Shown here one piece after another: positions 1-5,798 of a stretch of 6,520 nucleotides of DNA. This DNA is from an uncultured Clostridia bacterium (GTDB lineage Bacteria; Bacillota; Clostridia; Christensenellales; CAG-138). The DNA lies in assembly GCA_947304365.1 (NCBI GenBank), contig CAMZAY010000065.1, forward strand, positions 1 through 6,520, given 5' to 3'. The position numbers were made by a program, and so were the translations under genes. The first letter of the stretch is position 1, and every line of letters starts with the position of its first letter. Below the pieces are notes generated by a model. That model searched no databases. It was not told the origin of the DNA and was given only the letters and a program-made list of their open reading frames with translations.

Positions 1-1545
1 GATGATGAGAGCGCAGGGACGGCGGCTGATAACTACGAAGAGACCGTCGCGCGCGACCTCTTCCTTAATGACCTTCTCGGTCTCCTTAAGGTCGAACGGA
101 TCGACGATGCGGACGGAAGCAACGCCCATAGCCTCGCAGAGCTTGACGATGTCGAGCGCGGTGGTGGGATCGCCGTGGATGTCCTTGCCGTTGGCGGGGT
201 TGTTCTGATGGCCGGTCATGCCGGTTATGGAGTTATCCGCAATTATGACGGTGCCGACGGAGCGGTTATACGCCATGTTGAGCAGACCCGTCATGCCGCT
301 GTGGCAGAAGGTGGAGTCGCCGAGGACGGCAACGGTGCGCTTCGCCTGCTCGGTCCCGCGGGCCTTCTCCATACCGTGAGCCATACCGATCGAAGCGCCC
401 ATGCAGACGCAGGTATCGACGCCGGAGAGAGGGGGCAGCGCGCCGAGAGTGTAGCAGCCGATGTCGGAGCAAACCGTCAGCTTGAGCTTGCCGAGCACGT
501 AGTAAAGACCGCGGTGCGGGCAGCCGGGGCAGAGCACGGGAGGACGGTTGGGGATATCGGTGGTGTTCATGGGACCGACAGGCTCCTTGCCGAGGAACTT
601 CTCCTCGATCTTGTGCATGAACAGCTCGCCCTGTACGCCGGTCTTGTCCTTGCCGGAGCAGGGGATGCCCCAGCTCTTGATGGTATCCTCGTAGAAGGGC
701 TCCATATCCTCGATAACGTAAAGGGTCTCAACGCCCTTGGCAAACTCCTCGATGAGCTTCCTGGGCATGGGGTAGGCAAGACCGAGCTTCAGAACGGAAG
801 CATCGGGCATAGCCTCCTTAACGTAATTGTAAGCCGCGCCGGAGGTGATGACGCCGACCTTGCGGTCCGCCCACTCGATACGGTTGAGCTCGGGCATATC
901 GTTCGCGTCCTCGGCGAGCCTTATCTCACGCGCCTCGACGACCTTGTGGCGGCCGATCATGTTGGCGGGCATGGAGACGTACTTTTTGATGTCCTTCTTG
1001 TACTCCTTGAGCTCGGGAAGCTCGCGCTCGCCGATCTCGACAAGGGTGCGGGCATGAGCGATGCGGGTTGTGAGCCTTAATATAACGGGAGTATCATACT
1101 CCTCGCTCAGCTCGAAAGCGCGCTTCATGAAATCCTTGCACTCCTGGCTGCTGGAAGGATCGAGAACGGGCGCGTGGGACGCGCGGCCGAGGAGCCTCGT
1201 ATCCTGCTCGTTCTGAGAGGAATGCATACCGGGATCGTCCGCAACGACGACGACCATACCGGCGTTGATGCCTGTATAGGTGGCGGTGAAGAACGGGTCC
1301 GCTGCGACGTTCAGACCGACGTGCTTCATGCACGCCATACTGCGTGCGCCGCTTACCGCCGCACCGAGAGCGACCTCTACCGCGACCTTCTCATTGGGAG
1401 CCCATTCGGAATAGATCTCCCTGTAATTCGCGATATTCTCGTTGATCTCCGTGCTGGGGGTTCCGGGATAAGCGCTGGAAACACGAACGCCTGCTTCGTA
1501 TGCGCCTCTGGCAATAGCTTCATTGCCGAGCATTAGCTGTTTCAA
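1..1545 (-). CDS. iorA: Indolepyruvate:ferredoxin oxidoreductase alpha subunit, C-terminus cut by window edge
   Basis: Large subunit of the TPP- and iron-sulphur-dependent enzyme that oxidatively decarboxylates aryl-pyruvates (from transamination of Trp, Phe and Tyr) to aryl-acetyl-CoA, reducing ferredoxin in the cytoplasm of anaerobes. Reading the minus strand gives 515 uninterrupted codons. The N-terminus, MKQLMLGNEAIARGAYEAGV, followed by PGTPSTE at residues 27-33, is the typical opening of the family. Other landmarks are CPGCPHRG at 339-346 and the TPP/Mg-binding motif GDSTFCHSG at 409-417, followed by LLNMAYN. The visible end, RRPCALII, lies just before where the family's two 4Fe-4S ferredoxin-like clusters normally begin, so those (roughly 60-100 residues) lie outside the window. 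The TTG start at 1545 is chosen because AAGGAGGT sits 8 nt upstream and it restores the conserved MKQLMLGNEA start; the in-frame ATG at 1533 would lose four residues. iorB, the usual partner, would be expected further left. Family identification is very secure; substrate preference (indole- versus phenylpyruvate) is not readable. Confidence 0.96.
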   Translation of the reverse strand, partial: MKQLMLGNEAIARGAYEAGVRVSSAYPGTPSTEINENIANYREIYSEWAPNEKVAVEVALGAAVSGARSMACMKHVGLNVAADPFFTATYTGINAGMVVVVADDPGMHSSQNEQDTRLLGRASHAPVLDPSSSQECKDFMKRAFELSEEYDTPVILRLTTRIAHARTLVEIGERELPELKEYKKDIKKYVSMPANMIGRHKVVEAREIRLAEDANDMPELNRIEWADRKVGVITSGAAYNYVKEAMPDASVLKLGLAYPMPRKLIEEFAKGVETLYVIEDMEPFYEDTIKSWGIPCSGKDKTGVQGELFMHKIEEKFLGKEPVGPMNTTDIPNRPPVLCPGCPHRGLYYVLGKLKLTVCSDIGCYTLGALPPLSGVDTCVCMGASIGMAHGMEKARGTEQAKRTVAVLGDSTFCHSGMTGLLNMAYNRSVGTVIIADNSITGMTGHQNNPANGKDIHGDPTTALDIVKLCEAMGVASVRIVDPFDLKETEKVIKEEVARDGLFVVISRRPCALII

Positions 1546-1552
1546 AACCTTT

Positions 1553-1560
1553 ACCTCCTT
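1553..1560 (-). promoter_or_regulatory. Ribosome binding site that sets the iorA TTG start
   Basis: The minus strand reads AAGGAGGT, a near-perfect anti-Shine-Dalgarno match, ending 8 nt before the TTG at 1545. The next in-frame ATG (1533) would be about 19 nt away, too far for this site, so the TTG is preferred. Confidence 0.85.
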
Positions 1561-1572
1561 ATATCTACAGTC

Positions 1573-1593
1573 AAGAGACTGCTTTCGTCTCTT
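1573..1593. repeat. 7-bp inverted repeat in the iorA leader / start-site region
   Basis: AAGAGAC (1573-1579) and GTCTCTT (1587-1593) are perfect reverse complements around a 7-nt spacer. The repeat lies immediately downstream (minus strand) of the TATAAT-like element for iorA. It would overlap or directly follow the iorA transcription start, fitting either an operator or a 5'-end mRNA stem-loop. There is no adequate T-run to make it a terminator in either direction. The repeat is visible in the sequence; its function is not known. Confidence 0.5.
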
Positions 1594-1595
1594 TA

Positions 1596-1624
1596 ATTAT
1601 AATGTAAATTAAGCCGTAAATACA
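1596..1624 (-). promoter_or_regulatory. Candidate iorA promoter (perfect -10, poor -35)
   Basis: The minus strand has an exact TATAAT (1601 down to 1596), about 50 nt upstream of the iorA start codon, within AT-rich DNA. At 17-bp spacing the -35 position reads TGTATT (1624-1619), a weak match to TTGACA. No TGn extended -10 is present. The position is right for iorA, but the weak -35 leaves it uncertain. TATAAT also occurs on the plus strand at 1598-1603, though without a usable -35. Confidence 0.4.
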
Positions 1625-1642
1625 GTATATTCACTAAATATA

Positions 1643-1671
1643 TTTAAACTTTTTTGCAAATACTTTATAAA
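1643..1671 (+). promoter_or_regulatory. Candidate promoter for the ger operon
   Basis: TTTAAA (1643-1648) and TATAAA (1666-1671) are separated by exactly 17 bp, a moderate match to the vegetative sigma-A consensus. Initiation would be near 1678, about 30 nt before the GTG start. GerA-type operons are normally transcribed in the forespore by sigma-G. I looked for sigma-G-like elements in this gap and found no convincing pair, so the true promoter may differ. Confidence 0.3.
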
Positions 1672-1672
1672 A

Positions 1673-1688
1673 CGGGCAGATCTGCCCG
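1673..1688. repeat. Perfect 16-bp palindrome upstream of the ger operon, possible operator
   Basis: CGGGCAGATCTGCCCG is identical to its own reverse complement. It starts two bases after the TATAAA element, spanning the expected transcription start, a classic place for a repressor site. As RNA it could form a 6-bp GC-rich stem with a GATC loop. Read on the minus strand it is followed by TTTTAT, so a weak terminator of antisense transcription toward iorA is an alternative. The regulator is unknown. Confidence 0.5.
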
Positions 1689-1692
1689 ATAC

Positions 1693-1700
1693 GGGAGGGG
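1693..1700 (+). promoter_or_regulatory. Ribosome binding site for the ger A-subunit GTG start
   Basis: GGGAGGGG precedes the GTG at 1710 by 9 nt. It is the only purine-rich site near the 5' end of this frame and supports the non-ATG start. Confidence 0.65.
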
Positions 1701-1709
1701 TTTTTAACG

Positions 1710-3272
1710 GTGCTGAACGGCGTTTTGAATAAAGTATTCCGATTTGACAGAGGCGACGAACGATACGAGCTCCTTGAAACGGAGCCCGGCGAGCCCGATC
1801 CGCTCCGCACGCGGGCGAAGGAAGGAGAGGCGCCCCTCCGAAAGGAGGCACCTTTCCCGAAGAGCGCCGATGAAGCATACGAGCTTTTGAAGACCGCTTT
1901 CCGCACTGATATAAACCGGGACCTTGTATTGAGAAGGTTCACGGTAGGCGGCAGAAGAAAGGCGCTCGCAGTTTACATGAACGGCATGGCGTCGGACGAA
2001 AAGATAAACGAATTCATATTGAAACCGCTCATGACATCCGAAACGACGGAAACTGAGCGGCTCGTTTTGGAGGTCATACGGATAGGCGAGATAAGCCCTT
2101 CGCGGGATCTAAAGGAGATAAAGGACGGCGTTATGGACGGTCTCACGGCGCTTTTCCTGGACGGCGGCGAAAGCTGTCTTATGCTTGAAACCCACGGTTA
2201 CGAGAAAAGGAGCATTGGCCCTGCCCAGAACGAGCAGGTGGTCCGCGGGCCGAAGGAGAGCTTCACGGAGAGCTTCAAGACCAACGTGGAGGATCTTGTG
2301 GTGGAAACGCGCGCCGCGTGCGGGGGCAACAACGTAAAGCTCGCCATCGTCTATCGTGAGGGGGTCGCCGATCCCTCGCTGGTGAACGAGGTGAAAAGGA
2401 GGCTAGCGCGGGCGGATATCGGCGCGGTCGCCTCAAGCGGGGTAACGGAACAGCTGATAGAGGACTCGGGGCTTTTCCCGCTTCCGCAGATACTTTCGAC
2501 CGAAAGGCCGGACAGGGCGGCGTCGCACGTGCTCGGCGGGCGCGTATGCGTGATGGTCGACGGCAGCCCGAGCGCCCTCGTAATGCCCATAACGCTCTTT
2601 TCGCTCATGAACAGTCCGGAGGACGTCTACATGCGCCGCCCGCTCGGAACGGTGCTGAGGACGGTGCGGTACACGGGGGCTTTGATCTCGGTATTCCTTC
2701 CCGGCTATTTTCTTGCGCTCGCGCTGTATCATCAGGGAATGCTTACGACGGAGGTGCTCTCCACCGTGATGGCTTCGCGCAGGATGGTATTCGAGCCGAT
2801 AGGCGCGGAGATGCTTCTGCTTCTGCTGATATTCCAGATGATAAGGGAGGCGGGGCTCCGCGTGCCGGGCGGCATAGGACAGGCGATCGGCATTATAGGA
2901 GGCCTAATAATGGGCCAGGCGGCGGTCGCGGCGCATCTTGCAAGCTCCGTTGTGCTTATAATCGTGGCGGCGTCCGGTCTCGGCAATTTCTGCATACCGG
3001 ATTATTCAACGCAGATCGCCGCAGCGTATTTCAGGATAGCCATGGTTGTCGCGGCGTGGCTCGCGGGGCTTGCGGGGATGCTCTCGGCCTCGCTCTTTGC
3101 GCTGATGCTGCTCGCCGGGATGAAGAGCTTCGGCGTGCCGTATCTTTCGCCCTTCGCGCCGAGGACCTATTCAAGATCGCCGCTTATACTGAGGGGCGGT
3201 ATAAACTGTAAAAATACGGCGGACGACGCGGTGAACGCCCGCCGGGAAGCAAAGGAGACCTCCGCTGAATGA
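1710..3272 (+). CDS. GerA-family spore germination protein, A subunit (GerAA-like)
   Basis: Membrane subunit of a spore germinant receptor in the inner spore membrane. In this family, A, B and C proteins assemble to sense nutrient germinants and trigger cation and dipicolinate release. The 520-residue product has the expected plan: a hydrophilic N-terminal half with the family motif RGPKESFTES (179-188), then ELIED-like QLIED (248-252), STERPD (263-268) and GRVCVMVDGSP (277-287), followed by a C-terminal membrane domain with hydrophobic segments at about 320-341, 363-377, 388-407, 410-428 and 441-469. The family's REAGLRVP (379-386) and end signature SFGVPYLSPFAP (473-484) are present. Length is slightly above the usual 480-500 or so, through charged tails. 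The stretch between RGPKE and the next conserved strand (LAIVYREGVA, 211-220) looks about 9-10 residues shorter than I remember for the family. The start is GTG. The gene overlaps the next one by 4 nt (ATGA). The germinant cannot be predicted. Confidence 0.95.
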   Translation: MLNGVLNKVFRFDRGDERYELLETEPGEPDPLRTRAKEGEAPLRKEAPFPKSADEAYELLKTAFRTDINRDLVLRRFTVGGRRKALAVYMNGMASDEKINEFILKPLMTSETTETERLVLEVIRIGEISPSRDLKEIKDGVMDGLTALFLDGGESCLMLETHGYEKRSIGPAQNEQVVRGPKESFTESFKTNVEDLVVETRAACGGNNVKLAIVYREGVADPSLVNEVKRRLARADIGAVASSGVTEQLIEDSGLFPLPQILSTERPDRAASHVLGGRVCVMVDGSPSALVMPITLFSLMNSPEDVYMRRPLGTVLRTVRYTGALISVFLPGYFLALALYHQGMLTTEVLSTVMASRRMVFEPIGAEMLLLLLIFQMIREAGLRVPGGIGQAIGIIGGLIMGQAAVAAHLASSVVLIIVAASGLGNFCIPDYSTQIAAAYFRIAMVVAAWLAGLAGMLSASLFALMLLAGMKSFGVPYLSPFAPRTYSRSPLILRGGINCKNTADDAVNARREAKETSAE

Positions 3273-4366
3273 GGATGAACGAAGGCAGGATAGGCGTGAC
3301 GGGAGCCGCCGCGCTGACTTCCGCCGCAATGATAACGAACGGTCTTTTCGCGCTCGATCCCGAATTCGCTTACGCCGAAGGGAACTCGGCGTACATTGCG
3401 CTGCCGCTCTCGGCGATCGTTTCGCTTTTTGCCGCGCTCGCGCTGTTCGCTTCGATGAAAAGGTCGAACTCGGCAGATCTTTACGGGCACCTTGAGACCT
3501 CGCTCGGAAGATACGGGGCGCTTGCGGCGTCGATATGCATAATGGCGGCGTTCATGTACTGCGCCGCGGAGCCCATGATCGCCTTTCTCAGGGTGCTGCA
3601 CAGGCTCGTCTACGACGGCGTAAGCTACGCTTCGATACTGTTTTTCGTTTTCCCGATGGTCGTTTACGCCGCGTGGAAGGGGCTCGAAACGCTGTCGAGG
3701 AGCGCGATCGTGCTGTTTGCGGTGATGCTCGCTTCCTTCGCGGCCGCGATACTTGCCGCCGCGCCCGATCTCGAGGCGTACAGGCTTTATCCCATAATGG
3801 GGGACGGCTCGGGGCATTTCGCATTTCTTACTGCTGCACAGACGCTCGCCTTCCTGCCGCCGCTCGCAGCCGCCGCGGTAAACATGAAGGGCATGAACGG
3901 CGTGCGCTCTGCCCAAAAAGCCGCGCTGTACGCATCGGTCGTATCCGCTGCGGTCGTCGGCGCGGCGGAGCTTGCGCTGTCCGCGATCTATCCGTACAAG
4001 GTGCTTTCGGGACTGCTTATGCCGCTTTACAGGATCAATTTCCTGAGCCTTTCCCAAAGCTATCTGATAAGGCTCGATAAGCTGTACATAACGGTTTGGC
4101 TCGGAGTGTGCATGCTGTCTTCGGCTTACATGGTATTCTCCGCCTCGCATCTTTTCGCAAGGTGCTTCGGCCAGAAGGACGTTACGCCCGCGGCGGCGTC
4201 GTTCTCGCTGATCCTTTTGGGGATACTGCTCATTTCGGTAAAGGGCGGACGCGCCTTCCTTTCGGAGACGCACCGCGCGCTAGTCCGCTTCGGTTGGATA
4301 GGAATGATCGTCCCGGTCGCGGCGGCGTCGCTTCTGCGCCCGGGAAAAGCGGGGAGGAAAGCATGA
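3269..4366 (+). CDS. GerA-family spore germination protein, B subunit (GerAB-like permease)
   Basis: Integral membrane protein of the spore permease group (Spore_permease, APC superfamily), thought to be the germinant-binding channel-like subunit of the receptor. The product is 365 residues, the usual family length, and nearly all hydrophobic, with about ten candidate helices (for example 42-61, 83-106, 120-135, 145-165, 186-203, 219-241, 272-292, 309-323, 341-355). Family signatures are GLETLSR (138-144) followed by a helix and APDLEAYRLYPIMGDG (165-180), and the LIRLDKLYITVW segment (266-277), matching the usual R-x-D/E-x-x-hydrophobic-W region. The ATG at 3269 overlaps the A-subunit stop (ATGA); AAAGGAG at 3251-3257 is 11 nt upstream. 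The ATG at 3275 is a possible alternative but is 17 nt from that site. The overlap implies translational coupling with both neighbours. Confidence 0.93.
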   Translation: MRMNEGRIGVTGAAALTSAAMITNGLFALDPEFAYAEGNSAYIALPLSAIVSLFAALALFASMKRSNSADLYGHLETSLGRYGALAASICIMAAFMYCAAEPMIAFLRVLHRLVYDGVSYASILFFVFPMVVYAAWKGLETLSRSAIVLFAVMLASFAAAILAAAPDLEAYRLYPIMGDGSGHFAFLTAAQTLAFLPPLAAAAVNMKGMNGVRSAQKAALYASVVSAAVVGAAELALSAIYPYKVLSGLLMPLYRINFLSLSQSYLIRLDKLYITVWLGVCMLSSAYMVFSASHLFARCFGQKDVTPAAASFSLILLGILLISVKGGRAFLSETHRALVRFGWIGMIVPVAAASLLRPGKAGRKA

Positions 4367-5568
4367 AAAGGGTTTTTGTTTCGCTTTTTGCCGCTGCGCT
4401 CGCGCTTATATTCTGCGGGTGCTTAAAGCCCGTTTCTCTCGACGCGTACGGCTACGTCATAACCGTCGCCATCGACAAGGGGAAGGAGAAGGAGTACTAT
4501 TTCACGTTCGCGCTCCAAAGGGAGCTCGGCGGCGAAAACATTGATTCGGAGGGCGGCGCGACGGCGCTTGCCTGTGAGGGCGACACCATATTCGAAGCCG
4601 TCAGCGAGCTTGAAGGGAACGTGCCGTATTCGCTCAATTTCTCCCGCGCGCATTTCATAATAATGAGCCGCGAGCTCGCCCGGGAGGGTGCGCTCTGCGA
4701 TTTCGTCATGACCTCGTTCGACTCGCTCAAGATACGCCCGTCCGCGCTCCTCGTAATATCCGAGAAAGGGGCGGGGGAGTTTGCGGGCGGTCTCTATTCC
4801 AACAACGACGCGAACATTACGAAGCTCCAGACGGCGCTTGCGCTCGATAAGGAGAAGACGGGCATGGTGAGCGTGAACAGCATTTCGAGGCTGATCGAAT
4901 ACAATGCGGCGGGATGCGGCGATTTCTGCTCGGCTTACGGCGTTTACGATGACGAGATCATAACCGACGCGGAACAGAAAAAGTCCGAGAGCGAGGGCGA
5001 AAACCCGCTGAAGGACGTTGAAACGGGCGACCGTGTAGGCGGGCTCAAATCCCGCATCGTCGGCGCGGCGATATTCTCCGGCTGGAAAATGACGGGCGTT
5101 CTTTCAAGGGAGGAAACGATGTACCTCAACATAGCGCTCGGCGAGTTCGAGAACGGGAACGTCACGGTGTACCCCAACGGCGAAAACGAAGCGACGGTGC
5201 TGCTTGCCTTTGTAAAAAGGAGCGTTTCGATCGACCCCTTTGCAAAGGGCGCGATACCGGCGAAGGTAACGATCGAGCTTGCGGCGAGCCCGCATCTGAA
5301 GGACCCCGGGATAACGGAGGAGGAGCTTGACGATTACATCTCGAACGAGCTTGAGCGCGTCGTTTCCCAAAGGATAGAGGAGGTCTTTCTTAAATGCCGC
5401 GAAGCGGGGAGCGACGCCATGCGCTTCGGCACGCACGCCGTAAAGCGGTTCTCCGCCGCACGCGCGTGGGAGGAGTACGGCTGGAAGGAGCGATTGGACC
5501 TGCTCGAGCCCGTATTCGAGGTCACGATAGTCAACACCGACAAGTATTATTCGGAGGATATGCAGTGA
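4363..5568 (+). CDS. GerA-family spore germination protein, C subunit (GerAC-like lipoprotein)
   Basis: Lipoprotein subunit of the germinant receptor, expected to be secreted, diacylglyceryl-modified by Lgt and anchored at the outer face of the inner spore membrane. The product is 401 residues, near the family norm. It begins MKRVFVSLFAAALALIFCGC, a basic n-region and hydrophobic core ending at Cys20, the likely lipidated residue. The -3 to -1 residues are FCG rather than the usual L-A/S-G, and Cys18 is a poorer alternative. Family features follow: the AYGYVITVAIDKG segment (28-40, equivalent to the usual 'AIGIDKG'), a central region ending RIVGAAIFSGWKMTGVLSREE (231-251, the usual 'G.AVF...+..G.L...E'), and a C-terminal Ger(x)C domain with ERVVSQRIEEVFLKC (331-345) and EEYGWKERLDLLEPVFEVTI (370-389). 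GGAGG at 4353-4357 lies 5 nt before the ATG, which overlaps the B-subunit stop (ATGA). An upstream extension of the frame to 4096 lies inside the B gene and is rejected. Confidence 0.92.
   Translation: MKRVFVSLFAAALALIFCGCLKPVSLDAYGYVITVAIDKGKEKEYYFTFALQRELGGENIDSEGGATALACEGDTIFEAVSELEGNVPYSLNFSRAHFIIMSRELAREGALCDFVMTSFDSLKIRPSALLVISEKGAGEFAGGLYSNNDANITKLQTALALDKEKTGMVSVNSISRLIEYNAAGCGDFCSAYGVYDDEIITDAEQKKSESEGENPLKDVETGDRVGGLKSRIVGAAIFSGWKMTGVLSREETMYLNIALGEFENGNVTVYPNGENEATVLLAFVKRSVSIDPFAKGAIPAKVTIELAASPHLKDPGITEEELDDYISNELERVVSQRIEEVFLKCREAGSDAMRFGTHAVKRFSAARAWEEYGWKERLDLLEPVFEVTIVNTDKYYSEDMQ
5553..5557 (+). promoter_or_regulatory. Ribosome binding site for the 48-codon ORF at the end of the ger operon
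   Basis: GGAGG lies within the last codons of the C-subunit gene, 10 nt before the ATG at 5568. This is the main evidence, with the TGATG stop/start junction, that the small downstream ORF is translated. Confidence 0.6.
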
Positions 5569-5714
5569 TGCTTTGGATCTATGCCTTCGCCGCGGCATGC
5601 ATAGCCTATAACGCGGCGTATCTCGTCCACTGCGCAAACACCCGCCAGACGCGGGCGGCTGTCGGCGCGGCGCTGCTTTCAGCCGTTTCCCTCGCCATGC
5701 TGACGCTTGCCTGA
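5568..5714 (+). CDS. Small two-helix membrane protein, fourth gene of the ger operon (candidate D-subunit)
   Basis: A 48-residue ORF not recognisable by sequence. Its start overlaps the C-subunit stop by one base (TGATG) and it has its own GGAGG site. The product is almost wholly membrane-embedded in appearance: an N-terminal helix from about residue 2 to 23 (MLWIYAFAAACIAYNAAYLV, then HCA), a short polar loop NTRQTR (24-29), and a second helix at 30-48 (AAVGAALLSAVSLAMLTLA), ending at the membrane with no tail. With a positively charged loop, the simplest topology is a hairpin with both ends outside. Small two-helix proteins (usually longer, roughly 55-80 residues) called D subunits are encoded beside some Bacillus germinant receptor operons and modulate receptor activity. 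Position and topology make this an analogue by inference only. A chance read-through ORF is possible but less likely given the junction and RBS. Confidence 0.65.
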   Translation: MLWIYAFAAACIAYNAAYLVHCANTRQTRAAVGAALLSAVSLAMLTLA

Positions 5715-5739
5715 CAGGAATGTATATTTTTCCCGCCTC

Positions 5740-5768
5740 TTGAAAAACAAGCCGATTTGGTATATGAT
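5740..5768 (+). promoter_or_regulatory. Sigma-A-type promoter for mscL
   Basis: TTGAAA (5740-5745) and TATGAT (5763-5768) are separated by exactly 17 bp, each one or two mismatches from consensus. Initiation would be near 5775, giving a leader of about 24 nt that contains the mscL ribosome binding site. It starts 25 nt after the ger operon ends. I see no intrinsic terminator between the two, so read-through from the ger operon is possible in sporulating cells. Confidence 0.7.
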
Positions 5769-5798
5769 AGATTAGACTAAACATGGAGGTGTTTAACT

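Noticed and set aside
175..1080. A 301-codon open frame on the plus strand, opposite iorA.
   Set aside because: The composition (Ala, Gly, Val, Asp, His) is that of a shadow frame. The minus strand carries all the IorA motifs without interruption.
1673..1680. The palindrome before the ger operon read as an intrinsic terminator on the plus strand.
   Set aside because: It is followed by ATACGGGAGGGG, not a T-run, and the T-run at 1701-1705 lies after the ribosome binding site, too far from the stem.
2546..3211. A 221-codon plus-strand frame inside the A-subunit gene.
   Set aside because: The translation is Arg/Gly/Ala-rich without recognisable features. It overlaps the conserved membrane domain of the A subunit completely.
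3167..4273. A 368-codon open frame on the minus strand, opposite the B-subunit permease gene.
   Set aside because: Its product is extremely rich in Arg, His and Gly with no domain or hydrophobic pattern, as expected for the antisense of a GC-rich gene. The plus strand encodes a clear family member with an RBS and coupled starts.
4096..4362. An 89-codon upstream extension of the C-subunit reading frame.
   Set aside because: It lies within the B-subunit gene in another frame and has no lipoprotein character. The ATG at 4363 has GGAGG upstream and a proper signal peptide.
5104..5784. A 226-codon minus-strand frame across the end of the C subunit, the 48-codon ORF and the mscL promoter.
   Set aside because: It has an Arg-rich, low-information product, no RBS of note, and it overlaps several well-supported plus-strand elements.
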